NCBI RefSeq assembly: GCF_002929305.1
Contig: NZ_PJIO01000003.1
Coordinates: forward strand, 124,001-188,000
Direction of reading: 5' to 3'
Length of the DNA stretch: 64,000 nt
Origin: Arthrobacter sp. GMC3
GTDB lineage: Bacteria; Actinomycetota; Actinomycetes; Actinomycetales; Micrococcaceae
The notes under the pieces were generated by a model. That model was not told the origin of the DNA. It saw nothing but the letters and a program-made list of their open reading frames with translations, and searched no databases. A program made the position numbers and the translations under genes. Positions 33,331 to 43,516 of the stretch are shown here, piece by piece (positions within the stretch are counted from its first letter, which is position 1; each line of letters begins with the position of its first letter).

Positions 33331-33399
33331 AACTAGGTACCGGTAACTGTTCTCGCCCAACTGAAAATACGTTGAATGAGCAGTTACTGGTACCTAGTT
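33331..33399 (-). terminator. Long hairpin after rne
   Basis: Nineteen-base arms (AACTAGGTACCGGTAACTG at 33331-33349 and its near-complement at 33381-33399, one G-T pair) enclose a 31-nt loop. On the minus strand the stem is followed by a TTTTCTTT tract. It lies 13 bp below the rne stop and just upstream of the TPP riboswitch, so it fits as the rne terminator. The loop is unusually long for one. Confidence 0.65.
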
Positions 33400-33411
33400 C
33401 GCAGTCCTGTG

Positions 33412-36400
33412 TTAGAGCTCGGAGGCCGGTACGCCCACACCCAACATGATGATGGGCGCGGCTTCCTTCTTTTCCGCTGCTACCTGCGGGGCAATGACGA
33501 CGGCGGCGCTGCTGTGCTGCACCGAGCCCTGTCCGGCTGTGGCGCCGCTCGAGGTTTCCACGCTCATCTCTGACCCACCCTGGGCGCTTCTGGCGCTGCG
33601 GTTGCGCCGTGCACGCCGTGAACGTGGGCGGTTTGAGGTGTGCGGCTCTTTGTCGTCGTGGCTGCCCCCGTGCTCACCGTGATTCCCTGACAGTTGGTCA
33701 AGGGCGACGGCGAGTTCGGCCAGCTGTTCGGCATGGTCGGCTTGCGTGGCCGCGTCGTGGTGGTGGCCGCGCGGCAACTCAATGGCCTCGCCGCCAAGGG
33801 TCAGCGTAGCTGTGTCGCCCACGCTGGTGGGCAGTGCCTGAACCGGGACAGGCTCAACATCGTGATGCGCGGCAGCGGCCGCGGCGGCAATGTTGGCCAG
33901 GGCGGCCCGGGCCTCGGTGGCCTTGTGGGCCCGCTCCGCTTCGGCCGCTTCGTCAACAACGGGTGCGTGCGGTACGTGCGTGTCGGCCGATTCGGCCAAC
34001 TCAGTGTTCTCGCCGTCTTGCCCGGACTGTGAACGGTTGCGGTTACGCTTGCGTTCGCTGCGCGTGGAGCGGTTGGCCGTGCGCTCGCTCTCGCGGTGCT
34101 CGGTCTTGACCGCATGGGCCTGGTGGGCTTGGTGCGATTCGGCAGCAACCGTGTGGACGCGGCGGTGCTCAACGGGGATCTCATGGGTGACCATGCCTCG
34201 TCCCGCACACGCCTCACACTGCTCGCCGAAGACTTCCAGCAGGCCGGTGCCCATGCGCTTACGTGTCATCTGGACTAGGCCAAGACTGGTGACCTCGGCC
34301 ACCTGGTGCTTGGTCCTGTCGCGGCCCAAGCACTCCACCATGCGGCGTAGCACCAGGTCACGGTTGGATTCCAGAACCATGTCGATGAAGTCGATCACGA
34401 TGATGCCACCAATGTCGCGCAGGCGCAGCTGGCGGACCACTTCCTCGGCGGCTTCGAGGTTATTCTTGGTGACCGTTTCCTCGAGGTTTCCGCCGGATCC
34501 GGTGAACTTGCCAGTGTTGACGTCGACCACTGTCATGGCCTCGGTGCGATCGATCACGAGCGAGCCGCCGGAGGGCAGGAAGACCTTGCGCTCAAGTGCC
34601 TTGGAGATCTGCTCGTCGATGCGGTGCGCGGCAAAAATGTCGTCCGGCTTGCTCCACTTTTCCAAGCGGTCAAGCAGGTCCGGGGCTACATAGGTTACGT
34701 AGGCCTCGATGGTGTCCCACGCTTCCTCACCGGAGACGATGAGCTTGGTGAAGTCCTCGTTGAAAACATCACGGACCACCTTGATGGTCAGATCGGGTTC
34801 CCCGTACAGCATCTCCGGGGCCAGCGTCTTGTGCGAGGTGGCACGCGTGCTGATGCCTTCCCACTGGGCACGCAGCCGGTTGATGTCGTTGGTCAGTTCC
34901 TCTTCGCTGGCACCTTCGGCGGCGGTACGCACAATGACACCGGCATTTTCCGGCAAGTGATCCTTCAGGACTCGCTTGAGACGGTTGCGCTCGACGTCGG
35001 GGAGTTTGCGGGAAATTCCGGTCATGGAACCACCGGGGACGTACACAAGGTAGCGCCCGGGCAGTGAGATCTGGCTGGTCAGGCGGGCGCCCTTGTGGCC
35101 CACGGGGTCCTTGGATACCTGCACCAGCACTGAGTCACCCGACTTCAGTGCGTTCTCGATACGGCGGGGCTGGCCGTTGAGGTTGGCACCGTCCCAATCA
35201 ACTTCACCGGCGTACAGCACGGCGTTGCGGCCGCGTCCAATATCAACGAAGGCGGCCTCCATGCTGGGCAGCACGTTTTGGACCTTACCCAGGTAGACGT
35301 TGCCGATCAACGAGTCCTGCTGCGTTTTGGAGACGAAGTGCTCTGCCAGAATGCCGTCCTCCAGGACGCCGATCTGGATCCGCTCGTCATTTTGGCGCAC
35401 CACCATGACACGGTCCACCGATTCACGGCGGGCCAGGAATTCCGCCTCCGTGATCACGGTGCGGCGGCGGCCGGAATCGCGTGAGTCGCGGCGGCGCTGC
35501 TTCTTCGCTTCCAGGCGGGTAGAACCGCGCAGGCTCGTGACCCTGTCACTGGAGGTGCTGGTTTCGGCGGGGGTACGCGGGGCACGCACCTTGGTGACTG
35601 TGTTGGGCGGGTCTTCATCAGTGCCGCCAGTCAGTTCCAAGTCCTGGTCTCCGCGGCGGCGGCGACGACGGCGACGGGAGGTTACGCCGTCGTCGTCGTG
35701 GTCTTCGCTGTCCTCACCCAGAACGTCCCGGGCCGGGGCCTCGCTGGATTCGGGGGCCTTGTTGCCGCTGCGGCGTCCACGGTTCCGGCCACGGCCACGG
35801 CGGTCACCGGAGGATTCATCCGACTCCGCCGACTCGTGACTGTCGGCACCCTCAACTGAGGGAGCTGTCGCGGCGGGGACGGCCAGGCTGAGATCCGGGG
35901 CCAGGAATAGCGCTGACATGCCGGTGTTCGGGGCCAGGAAAAGCGAATCCGACACGGCTGGTGCCTCTGGGGCGGTTTCCTGGTTGAGTTCCTCGGCCGG
36001 GGCGGGAGCCTCTGCAACGGCGGGTTCGCCGGCGGGCGGGGCTGCCTTCACTGCCGGCTTGCGACGGCTGCGAGTAGTTTTGGGTGCGGGCGCGACTGCT
36101 TCACTGGCGACGGCATCAACGGCCGCACCGGGGGCCACCTCGGGAACCAGCTGCTCCTGCTCGGGAACCACGTCGGTCTTCTTGGCTGTGCGGCGACGCG
36201 CGGGGGCCTTCTTGGCGGGGGCAGGCGCCTCAGTAACGGCCACAGCTTCCGCCGACACGGCAGCTTCAGGAACACTGGCCTTCGGGGCGGTCACCGGTGA
36301 AGTGGCCCGGCGGCGCGGTGCGCGCTTGACGGGGGCCGCGGGCGGTGCCTCGACAGCAGCGTCGGCAGATACGGCCGCAGGCTCAACTAGAGCGTCCAAC

Positions 36401-36639
36401 AGTGTCGCCTCTTCTGGCTCGGCGGCCTTTTTGGCCCGGCTGCGGCGCACGGGTGCTTTCTTGGCCGGGGCCGCCTCAACAGCGGGGATGAGTGTCTCGG
36501 ACGCGGCAGCTTCGGTACTGGCCGGGGTCATGACCTTGGAGGAGGCGCGACGTGAGCGGCTCACCTTGGCGGGGGCCGCCGTCGTGCTGGAGGCAGCTGT
36601 GTTCTCGGATGATTCGCTGACAGGTATTTCATTAACCAT
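33412..36639 (-). CDS. rne: Ribonuclease E/G family endoribonuclease
   Basis: RNase E/G cuts single-stranded RNA in rRNA processing and mRNA decay. In this 1075-residue protein an N-terminal ~390 residues of Ala/Pro/Lys/Arg-rich repeats (PAKKAPARRR-type) precede the S1-containing catalytic core (residues ~400-820). That core has GNVYLGKVQNVLPSMEAAFVDIG, the magnesium-site GGIIVIDFIDM and the zinc-link CEACAGRG. A second disordered basic arm follows. Both arms are typical of actinobacterial RNase E. ATG 36639 starts MVNEIPVSE; an upstream start at 36675 is less likely. Confidence 0.95.
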   Translation of the reverse strand: MVNEIPVSESSENTAASSTTAAPAKVSRSRRASSKVMTPASTEAAASETLIPAVEAAPAKKAPVRRSRAKKAAEPEEATLLDALVEPAAVSADAAVEAPPAAPVKRAPRRRATSPVTAPKASVPEAAVSAEAVAVTEAPAPAKKAPARRRTAKKTDVVPEQEQLVPEVAPGAAVDAVASEAVAPAPKTTRSRRKPAVKAAPPAGEPAVAEAPAPAEELNQETAPEAPAVSDSLFLAPNTGMSALFLAPDLSLAVPAATAPSVEGADSHESAESDESSGDRRGRGRNRGRRSGNKAPESSEAPARDVLGEDSEDHDDDGVTSRRRRRRRRGDQDLELTGGTDEDPPNTVTKVRAPRTPAETSTSSDRVTSLRGSTRLEAKKQRRRDSRDSGRRRTVITEAEFLARRESVDRVMVVRQNDERIQIGVLEDGILAEHFVSKTQQDSLIGNVYLGKVQNVLPSMEAAFVDIGRGRNAVLYAGEVDWDGANLNGQPRRIENALKSGDSVLVQVSKDPVGHKGARLTSQISLPGRYLVYVPGGSMTGISRKLPDVERNRLKRVLKDHLPENAGVIVRTAAEGASEEELTNDINRLRAQWEGISTRATSHKTLAPEMLYGEPDLTIKVVRDVFNEDFTKLIVSGEEAWDTIEAYVTYVAPDLLDRLEKWSKPDDIFAAHRIDEQISKALERKVFLPSGGSLVIDRTEAMTVVDVNTGKFTGSGGNLEETVTKNNLEAAEEVVRQLRLRDIGGIIVIDFIDMVLESNRDLVLRRMVECLGRDRTKHQVAEVTSLGLVQMTRKRMGTGLLEVFGEQCEACAGRGMVTHEIPVEHRRVHTVAAESHQAHQAHAVKTEHRESERTANRSTRSERKRNRNRSQSGQDGENTELAESADTHVPHAPVVDEAAEAERAHKATEARAALANIAAAAAAAHHDVEPVPVQALPTSVGDTATLTLGGEAIELPRGHHHDAATQADHAEQLAELAVALDQLSGNHGEHGGSHDDKEPHTSNRPRSRRARRNRSARSAQGGSEMSVETSSGATAGQGSVQHSSAAVVIAPQVAAEKKEAAPIIMLGVGVPASEL

Positions 36640-37003
36640 TGAGGGCGTACTTTCGCACCGTTGCAACACCCCCACATCGGGTGCCGACTACGGCAGATGT
36701 GTCAACACCCGCAGGCGTTGACGGAAGTCGTCTAATTACTCTCCAGGCGGCACCAACTTCTGGGTGCGCAAGCTCTAGAAAGCCAATGGTGCGCCGCTTC
36801 GCAACGAAATCTGCGTGGAACGGTTCTGGTGGATGGCTGGGATGACTTTCAGCGTCGTCACCGGCCGTCCCGTGGGCGTGCCATTGGACCGAAGGGCGCA
36901 TGTGGATCGTCCATCAGCCACCCTCATTGTCTCATACGCACCTGTTCTGCGGCGGCGTTTTGGGCACGGCGCGCCAAGTTTGCCGCGCTAGAATCAGGAC
37001 ACG
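36640..37003. promoter_or_regulatory. Divergent rne/VKOR upstream region
   Basis: This 364-bp gene-free region lies between rne (minus) and the VKOR gene (plus). Near rne it holds a hairpin with arms GTCAAC/GTTGAC (36701-36722, extended by CC/GG past one mismatch), which could lie in the rne leader; RNase E mRNAs are often autoregulated through such leaders. Near the VKOR gene, TAGAAT at 36989-36994 ends 9 bp before the ATG and looks like a -10 element for a transcript with almost no leader. Confidence 0.45.
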
Positions 37004-37654
37004 ATGAGCTCCCGAACAGAAAAGGCCACCATGCCTGCCTCCAGCGCACCCTCCGAAGCCAAGCTGCCCGCCATGGTGCGGGCCAAACCATTTGGTTGGT
37101 TCCTGATTATTGCCGGCGCCATCGGCTGGCTCGCCTCGGCCACGCTGGTGCTGGAACGGCTCCACCTCTATACCAATCCAGATGCCAAGGTCAGCTGCGA
37201 CATTAACGCCTGGATTTCCTGCGGCGATGTCATGAAAACCCCGCAGGCTGCCATCTTCGGCTTCCCCAATCCGTTCATCGGCGTCGCCGCGTTCGTCATA
37301 ATCATCACCACGGGAGTGGTGCTGCTGGCCGGAGCGAATTTGAGCCGCTGGTATTGGATTGCCATGCAGGTGGGGATCACCGCAGGGTTTGCCCTGGTGT
37401 GCTGGTTCTTCACCCAGGCTGTGTACATTTTGGCGATCCTGTGCCCCTACTGCATGGTCGTGTGGGCCGTGATGATCCCGCTGTTCATTTGGATCACCGT
37501 GCGAAACCTCCAGCACGGGGTCTTCTCCGCTCCCGCCGCCCTGACCAAGTTCCTCACCGAATGGGCCTGGGTCATCGTCGGACTGGCCTACGTGGGGGTT
37601 CTGGCCGCCATCTTCTTCAAGTTCATGCACGTCATCATCGGCTCCAACGCCTAA
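37004..37654 (+). CDS. Vitamin K epoxide reductase (VKOR) family protein
   Basis: A 216-residue integral membrane protein that, as a bacterial VKOR, reoxidises a periplasmic DsbA-like thiol oxidase and passes electrons to menaquinone. It has four to five membrane helices, the loop cysteines Cys65 and Cys73 (SCDINAWISCGD) and the active-site CPYC at 147-150. The family pattern is complete. AGGA lies 5 bp ahead of the ATG. No DsbA-like partner with a CxxC is adjacent. A strong terminator follows. Confidence 0.93.
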   Translation: MSSRTEKATMPASSAPSEAKLPAMVRAKPFGWFLIIAGAIGWLASATLVLERLHLYTNPDAKVSCDINAWISCGDVMKTPQAAIFGFPNPFIGVAAFVIIITTGVVLLAGANLSRWYWIAMQVGITAGFALVCWFFTQAVYILAILCPYCMVVWAVMIPLFIWITVRNLQHGVFSAPAALTKFLTEWAWVIVGLAYVGVLAAIFFKFMHVIIGSNA

Positions 37655-37672
37655 ATCCCCTGGCCCCCAGGG

Positions 37673-37722
37673 AACAAAAAGTAAGGGCACCTCCCACACG
37701 GGAGGTGCCCTTACTTTTTGTT
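37673..37722. terminator. Bidirectional terminator between the VKOR gene and ndk
   Basis: A 23-bp perfect stem (37673-37695 with 37700-37722, core GTAAGGGCACCTCCC) with a 4-nt ACAC loop is bounded by A and T tracts. It serves both convergent genes: VKOR on plus and ndk on minus. Confidence 0.95.
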
Positions 37723-37731
37723 AGCTAGCGC

Positions 37732-38148
37732 TTAGGCGAACCAGATGCCGATCTCGCGCTCGGCGGACTCAACGGAGTCGGAGCCGTGGACCAGGTTTTG
37801 CTGGACCTTCAGGCCCCAGTCGCGGCCCAGATCGCCACGAATGGTGCCCGGTGCCGCCGTGGTGGGGTCGGTGGTTCCGGCCAAAGCGCGGAAGCCCTCG
37901 ATAACGCGGTGGCCCTCGAAGATGGCTGCCACAACCGGGCCGGAGAGCATGAACTCCACCAGCGGCTCGTAGAAGGGCTTGCCCTCATGCTCGGCATAGT
38001 GGGCTTCCAGCTGTTCGCGGGTCGCGTTGACCTTTTTCAACTCGGCCAGGGTGTAGCCCTTGGCTTCGATGCGGGCCAGGATGCCCCCGGAAAGGTTGCG
38101 TGCCACGCCGTCGGGCTTGACCAGGACAAGGGTGCGCTCAATGCTCAC
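37732..38148 (-). CDS. ndk: Nucleoside diphosphate kinase
   Basis: Ndk transfers the gamma-phosphate between nucleoside triphosphates and diphosphates through a phospho-His. The 138-residue protein has [13 protein letters not shown] at the start, [10 protein letters not shown], and the catalytic-His motif [16 protein letters not shown]. It is the last gene of the ileS-folC-DUF4233-ndk cluster and ends at a strong terminator. Confidence 0.98.
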   Translation of the reverse strand: MSIERTLVLVKPDGVARNLSGGILARIEAKGYTLAELKKVNATREQLEAHYAEHEGKPFYEPLVEFMLSGPVVAAIFEGHRVIEGFRALAGTTDPTTAAPGTIRGDLGRDWGLKVQQNLVHGSDSVESAEREIGIWFA

Positions 38149-38198
38149 AAATACTCCACTAAATCGTTTGGATTGGTTTCCTAGACCAGTCTACGGGT

Positions 38199-38630
38199 TT
38201 AGACTTCGGCCTCGGGGTGGGCGGCATCCCAGGCGGCTTGCTGGCGGGCCCGCTCCCGGTTGTCCCGGTCAATTCGGGAACCGGCGTGCAAGGCGTACCA
38301 CCAGGAGACGGCGAACAGGATGCCCACAATGAACATCGATGGCTCCCAGAAACCACCGGCAATCAGTAGCAGTTGCAAAATCCAGCCGAACGCCGCTCCC
38401 CATTTTTTACCCATGAACGCGCAGGCGGCAACGAACAGTACCGCCATGACCACCGCAACCACCAGATACACGGGGTTTTTGCCGTTGAGCCCGAACAGGG
38501 CCAGGCCAAGGAACAACGCCACGAAAGCTTCCAGCAGCAAAACGGTGGAGGCGAACATCGTTTTGGTTGACCGCAGCTTTTTGGGCATGCCGGGGCGCCA
38601 CTCGCGTTGCGCCTTTGTCAGTTTCGCCAT
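38199..38630 (-). CDS. DUF4233 membrane protein
   Basis: A 143-residue protein with four membrane helices (roughly residues 26-48, 53-74, 79-96 and 99-115) and charged ends. The pattern TMFASTVLLLEAFVALFLGLALFGL after a basic N-terminus is the DUF4233 signature. This family is found next to folC in actinobacteria, as here (3 bp after folC). Its function is unknown. Confidence 0.88.
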   Translation of the reverse strand: MAKLTKAQREWRPGMPKKLRSTKTMFASTVLLLEAFVALFLGLALFGLNGKNPVYLVVAVVMAVLFVAACAFMGKKWGAAFGWILQLLLIAGGFWEPSMFIVGILFAVSWWYALHAGSRIDRDNRERARQQAAWDAAHPEAEV

Positions 38631-38633
38631 CGT

Positions 38634-40016
38634 TTAGGCCTCTTCCTTTTCGCCAGGGCGGCCCAACAGGATCCGGGCTTCGCCCACAACGGTGATGGAA
38701 CCGGTGATCAGGACCCCACCGGCCAGGTCATTGTTGGCGTCCGCACGTTCCACGGCCCATTCGATGGCGTCGTCGAGCTTCTCGGCGATGTGAACGTCGT
38801 CCTCATCCCAGCCCAGCTCCAAGGCGATTTCAGCCAACTCGGCGGCCGGGATTGCCCGCGGCGAATTGGATTGCGTCAGGCAAATTTCCGCGGCTTCATC
38901 CCCATACGCTTCTTTGAGTGAGCGCAGGATTCCCTCGGCGTCCTTGTCGGCCAGAACACCCAGCACTACCACCAGCTTGCTGAAGGAGAATGACTCCTGC
39001 AGGGCCACGGCACTGACCGCGATGCCCGCCGGATTGTGTGCGGCATCGACCACAATGGTGGGCGAGGTGCGCAGGACTTCCAACCGGCCCGGCGATGTGG
39101 CGTTGCCGAAACCTTCCTGAACCAACTCCAGGTTCAGTTCTTTCTCGCCGCCTCCAAGGAAAGCTTCCAAAGCGGCAAGGGCGACGGCGGCATTCTCGGC
39201 CTGGTGTTCGCCGTGCAACGGAAGCAGGATGTCCGGGTAGCGTCCGGCCAGCCCCTGCAGGGTGATCATTTGGCCGCCCACGGCGATGGTGCGCGCCTCC
39301 ACCCCAAATTCCACACCCTCAAAACGGAACTGGGCATGCATTTCCCGCGCCTTGTCCAGGATGACCTGGGCGGCGTCGGCGGGCTGGGCGGAACTGACCA
39401 GGAAGGCGCCCTCCTTGATGATGCCGGCCTTCTCTTCGGCAATGAGAGCCGTGGTGTCCCCCAGCAGTTCCGTGTGGTCCAGGGAGATGGGGGTGATGAC
39501 CGCCACCTGGCCGTCGCCCACATTGGTGGCGTCGGTGATCCCGCCCAGGCCAACCTCCATGACGGCCACGTCCACCGGCTCGTCGGCAAAGATCGCGAAG
39601 GCCAGGATGGTTAGTGCCTCGAAGTACGTCAGGCGCACGTCGTTGGCGGCCTCCAGCTCGGCGTCCACAATCTGCAGGTACGGGCGAATTTCGTCCCAGA
39701 TCCGAACAAAGGTGCCGTCCTCAACGGGAGCCCCGTCAATACTGATGCGTTCGGTAACCCGGCTCAGGTGCGGGCTGGTGTAGCGGCCGGTTCGAAGACC
39801 GTGGGCCAGCAGACCGGATTCGATCATCCGGGCCGTGGAGGTCTTGCCGTTGGTGCCGGTGATGTGAATGATGGGGAAGGCCTTGTTGGGCTCACCCAAA
39901 ATGTCCATGGCCCGGAACAGCGGGGCAAGACGGGGTTCCATCTTGTTTTCGGGTGCGCGGCCAAGAAGCTCCGCATACACGCTCTCGACGGAGAATTCGT
40001 CGTGTTCGGTCGTCAT
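38634..40016 (-). CDS. folC: Folylpolyglutamate synthase / dihydrofolate synthase
   Basis: FolC adds glutamates to folates (and may make dihydrofolate from dihydropteroate). The 460-residue Mur-ligase-fold protein has the P-loop HITGTNGKTST (51-61), LSRVTERISIDG, the SLDHTELLGDT motif and DAAHNPAG. The polyglutamylated folates are the substrates of MetE and MetF elsewhere in the window. Its ATG abuts the ileS stop (TAA then ATG), so the genes are coupled. Confidence 0.95.
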   Translation of the reverse strand: MTTEHDEFSVESVYAELLGRAPENKMEPRLAPLFRAMDILGEPNKAFPIIHITGTNGKTSTARMIESGLLAHGLRTGRYTSPHLSRVTERISIDGAPVEDGTFVRIWDEIRPYLQIVDAELEAANDVRLTYFEALTILAFAIFADEPVDVAVMEVGLGGITDATNVGDGQVAVITPISLDHTELLGDTTALIAEEKAGIIKEGAFLVSSAQPADAAQVILDKAREMHAQFRFEGVEFGVEARTIAVGGQMITLQGLAGRYPDILLPLHGEHQAENAAVALAALEAFLGGGEKELNLELVQEGFGNATSPGRLEVLRTSPTIVVDAAHNPAGIAVSAVALQESFSFSKLVVVLGVLADKDAEGILRSLKEAYGDEAAEICLTQSNSPRAIPAAELAEIALELGWDEDDVHIAEKLDDAIEWAVERADANNDLAGGVLITGSITVVGEARILLGRPGEKEEA

Positions 40017-43000
40017 TTAAGCGGTTGTCCGTTCAACTGTGATGGTGGTTTCAACGTCACCGGGGATAAGTTCAAGCTTAAGCGTCAAAGTCTCTTTTTT
40101 GACCAGCTCGGCGTTGGCGTGCAAGGCGTCCACAATGTCCTGCGGGGCACTGATGATGGTGCGGATGCGGTCGCTGACATTGAGTTCGGCGTCTTTGCGG
40201 GCCTGCTGGATGGCACGGACCATGTCACGGGCTGCACCCTCGGCCTCAAGCTCGGGTGTCAGCTCGGTGTTGAGCACCACGAACCCGCCGCCCGGCAGCA
40301 TGGCAACGGCCGTTTGACCGCCGTCGGAGGCCTCGGCAACCACTGTTTCCAAGGTGTACTCGGATGGCTCCAGGGCTAGGCCGCCGGCCGTGACCACACC
40401 GTCGGTGACGGACCAGTCACCGCTCTTGGAACCCTTGATGGCTTGCTGCACGTTCTTGCCGAGGCGCGGGCCGGCCGCACGGGCGTTGACCACCAGCTTG
40501 GAGGAGATACCAAACTCTTCCGGGGAGGCATCTGCTGCGTCAACAAAGCGGACGACGCGAATGTTCAATTCCTCGGCCACCACGTCGGCGCCACCATTCA
40601 GTGCTGCCGCGTTCGGGGCAACCACGGTCAGTTCCTGCAGGGGCAGCCGGACGCGCAGCTTGGCGGCCTTGCGCAGGCTGGAACCGGTGGAGCAGATCTG
40701 CTGGATCCTATCCATCTGCTCCACCAAAGCAGTGTTGGGAACAAAGAGATCGGCGTTTGGCCAGTCGGTCAGGTGCACCGAGCGCCCGCCGGTCAGGCCG
40801 CGCCAGATTTCCTCGGTGATAAGCGGCAACAGCGGCGCGGCCACGCGGCATACCGTTTCCAGGGCCGTGTAGAGCGCGTCGAACGCGTCGGCGTTCTCGT
40901 CGAAGAAGCGGCCACGGCTGCGGCGCACGTACCAGTTGGTGAGCATGTCAAAGTAGCTGCGCAGGGAGTCGCAGGCACCGGAGACGTCGTACTCGTCCAG
41001 CTTGGCACCGACCTCGCGGACCAAGTCGCCGGTGTTGGCCAGCAGGTATTGGTCCAGGGTGTCGGAGTAGCCGTCGTAGCGTAGTTTCGCGTCGTAGCCC
41101 TTGCCTTCGTTGGCCGTGTTGGCGTAGAGGGTGAAGAAGCTGTAGACGTTCCACAGGGGCAGGATGACCTGGCGGACGCCGTCGCGGATGCCCTGTTCGG
41201 TGACCACCAGGTTGCCACCGCGCAGGATGGGGCTGGACATCAGGAACCAGCGCATGGCGTCGGAACCGTCACGGTCCAGGACCTCGGAGACGTCCGGGTA
41301 GTTCTTCAGCGACTTGGACATCTTCTGTCCGTCGGAGCCGAGCACGATGCCGTGGCTGATGACATTCCGGAAGGCCGGGCGGTCAAAGATCGCGGTGGAG
41401 AGGATGTGCAGCATGTAGAACCAGCCGCGGGTCTGCCCGATGTACTCGACGATGAAGTCGGCCGGGTTGTGCGTGTCGAACCAGTCCTCATTCTCGAACG
41501 GGTAGTGCACCTGGGCGTACGGCATGGAGCCGGAATCGAACCAGACGTCCAGGACATCCTCGACGCGGCGCATCGTGGACTTGCCGGTGGGGTCATCCGG
41601 GTTGGGGCGTGTCAGCTCATCGATGAAGGGGCGGTGGAGGTCCACTTCGCCCTCGTTGTTCACCGGCAGGCGGCCGAAATCGGCCTGCATTTCCGCGAGC
41701 GAGCCGTACACGTCGGTGCGCGGGTATTCGGGGTCATCGGACTGCCACACCGGGATCGGCGAACCCCAGTAGCGGTTGCGGCTGATGGACCAGTCGCGGG
41801 CGTTGGCCAGCCACTTGCCGAACTGGCCGTCCTTGACGTTGCCGGGGATCCAGTTGATGTCCTGGTTCAGTTCGGTCATGCGGTCCTTGAACGCGGTGAC
41901 TTCCACGTACCAGGAGGAGATGGCACGGTAGATCAGGGGCGTGCGGCAGCGCCAGCAATGCGGGTAGCTGTGGACGTAGCTGGCCTGGCGGACCAGGCGG
42001 CCGGCGTCGCGGACCACGTTGGTGATAGTCTTGTTCGCGTCGAAGACCTGCACGCCGGCAATGTCGTTCAGCGGGCCGCCCTCAAACAGCGGCAGGAAGT
42101 TGGCGCCCTCATCAACGGAGAGGACCACGGGGATGCCGTACTGCTCGCAAACCTTCTGGTCCTCTTCACCGTAGGCGGGGGCCTGGTGGACAATGCCTGT
42201 ACCGTCGGTCGTTGTCACGTAGTCGGCAAGCAGGAACTGCCAGGACTTGGCGGTGCCGTATTTTTCGTCGTCAGCGAAGTAGTCCCACAGGGGCTCATAC
42301 TTCAGGCCTTCCAGCGCGGCACCCTGGTAGGTGGCGGTGACGGCGGCGGTCGCGGCAGCAGCGTCGTCGTACCCCAGGTCCTTGGCGTAGGCGCCGACCA
42401 GGTCGGCGGCCAGCAGGAAACACTCGGCGGTCGCGGTGGCGCCGTTGGGCCCGACCGGCACGACGGCGTAGCTCACGGCGGGCCCGACGGCGAGGGCCTG
42501 GTTGGTGGGCAGGGTCCAGGGCGTGGTGGTCCAGGCGATGGCGCTGACGCCTGCGAGCTCGGCCGACACGGCGGATTCGCCGACGAGGATCGGGAAGGTG
42601 ACGGTGACTGTCTGGTCCTGGCGGTCCTTGTACACGTCGTCGTCCATGCGCAGCTCATGGTTGGAGAGGGGTGTCTCATCCTTCCAGCAGTAAGGCAGCA
42701 CACGGTAGCCGTTGTAGGTCAGCCCCTTGGTGTGGAGTTGCTTGAAAGCCCACAGCACGGATTCCATGTACTCGACGTTGAGCGTCTTGTAGTCGTTCTC
42801 GAAGTCGACCCAGCGGGCCTGGCGGGTGACGTATTCCTGCCATTCGCCGGCGTATTTCATGACCGAGGAGCGGCAGGCGTCGTTGAACTTGTCGATGCCC
42901 ATGGCCTCGATCTGGGCCTTGTCCGTCATGCCCAGCTGCTTCATGGCTTCCAGCTCGGCGGGCAGGCCGTGGGTGTCCCAGCCGAAGCGGCGTTCCACGC

Positions 43001-43289
43001 GCTTGCCGCGCTGGGTCTGGTAGCGGGCCACCAGGTCCTTGGCGTAGCCGGTGAGCAGGTGCCCGTAATGGGGCAGGCCGTTGGCGAAGGGCGGGCCGTC
43101 GTAGAAGACGAATTCGTTGGAACCGTCCACCCCGGCGTCGCGGGCGTCGATGCTTGCCTGGAAGGTGCCGTCTTCGTCCCAGTACTTAAGGACGAGTTCC
43201 TCCACCTTCGGGAAACTCACGGAGGCGGGAACATGGTGGGACTCGGCGTGCAGTCCATGGGCGGCGGAAGCCTTGGGGAAGTGGGTCAT
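40017..43289 (-). CDS. ileS: Isoleucine-tRNA ligase (eukaryote-like type)
   Basis: A 1090-residue class I synthetase charging tRNA-Ile. HYGH (74-77) is the HIGH motif and [11 protein letters not shown] the KMSKS loop. The [11 protein letters not shown] segment marks the eukaryote-like (type 2) IleRS rather than the E. coli type; this type tends to be less sensitive to mupirocin. The start is ATG 43289 (GTG 43292 also possible), with AGGAT 8 bp upstream held in a hairpin of the T-box leader. It is first in an operon with folC, DUF4233 and ndk. Confidence 0.97.
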   Translation of the reverse strand: MTHFPKASAAHGLHAESHHVPASVSFPKVEELVLKYWDEDGTFQASIDARDAGVDGSNEFVFYDGPPFANGLPHYGHLLTGYAKDLVARYQTQRGKRVERRFGWDTHGLPAELEAMKQLGMTDKAQIEAMGIDKFNDACRSSVMKYAGEWQEYVTRQARWVDFENDYKTLNVEYMESVLWAFKQLHTKGLTYNGYRVLPYCWKDETPLSNHELRMDDDVYKDRQDQTVTVTFPILVGESAVSAELAGVSAIAWTTTPWTLPTNQALAVGPAVSYAVVPVGPNGATATAECFLLAADLVGAYAKDLGYDDAAAATAAVTATYQGAALEGLKYEPLWDYFADDEKYGTAKSWQFLLADYVTTTDGTGIVHQAPAYGEEDQKVCEQYGIPVVLSVDEGANFLPLFEGGPLNDIAGVQVFDANKTITNVVRDAGRLVRQASYVHSYPHCWRCRTPLIYRAISSWYVEVTAFKDRMTELNQDINWIPGNVKDGQFGKWLANARDWSISRNRYWGSPIPVWQSDDPEYPRTDVYGSLAEMQADFGRLPVNNEGEVDLHRPFIDELTRPNPDDPTGKSTMRRVEDVLDVWFDSGSMPYAQVHYPFENEDWFDTHNPADFIVEYIGQTRGWFYMLHILSTAIFDRPAFRNVISHGIVLGSDGQKMSKSLKNYPDVSEVLDRDGSDAMRWFLMSSPILRGGNLVVTEQGIRDGVRQVILPLWNVYSFFTLYANTANEGKGYDAKLRYDGYSDTLDQYLLANTGDLVREVGAKLDEYDVSGACDSLRSYFDMLTNWYVRRSRGRFFDENADAFDALYTALETVCRVAAPLLPLITEEIWRGLTGGRSVHLTDWPNADLFVPNTALVEQMDRIQQICSTGSSLRKAAKLRVRLPLQELTVVAPNAAALNGGADVVAEELNIRVVRFVDAADASPEEFGISSKLVVNARAAGPRLGKNVQQAIKGSKSGDWSVTDGVVTAGGLALEPSEYTLETVVAEASDGGQTAVAMLPGGGFVVLNTELTPELEAEGAARDMVRAIQQARKDAELNVSDRIRTIISAPQDIVDALHANAELVKKETLTLKLELIPGDVETTITVERTTA

Positions 43290-43294
43290 CACAT

Positions 43295-43485
43295 CATCCT
43301 GTGGTCGGCGAACATGTCAGGATGCAAGGACGGCTTGCGCCGCGGTACCACCTCGCTTACCGTCCCCGTTGCCGGGTGCGGCCGCTCATTAACTGCTGTG
43401 ACGGGCTTACCCGTCCGGTTCTACTGCCACTCCTGATCGGGGCGGGTTCTTCCGGAAGCTCACCGGTGATGGCCGGGTCAACGCT
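43295..43485 (-). ncRNA. T-box leader of ileS (short Stem I, translational type)
   Basis: On the minus strand, a short Stem I region shows the Ile specifier ATC (complement of 43468-43470) in CCGGCCATCACCGG, followed by AGCTTCCGGAAGAAC. Further on lies the T-box proper, GCGAGGTGGTACCGCGG (complement of 43340-43356), inside a GGACGG/CCGTCC antisequestrator stem. Next, CATCCTG (complement of 43318-43324) can pair with CAGGATG (complement of 43295-43301), which contains the ribosome-binding site. There is no T-run, so control is probably of translation, as known for actinobacterial ileS. Confidence 0.92.
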
Positions 43486-43516
43486 TTGCTGCCCATTCTA
43501 CTGGATGAGCGGACTT

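Noticed and set aside
36640..37003. A gene in the rne-VKOR gap
   Set aside because: Short frames exist on both strands, but none has a ribosome-binding site together with normal codon composition.
41352..43436. A 694-codon open frame antisense to ileS
   Set aside because: Its composition is the mirror of the ileS codons (GC-rich third positions), and there is no ribosome-binding site or recognisable domain. High-GC genomes routinely produce such shadows.
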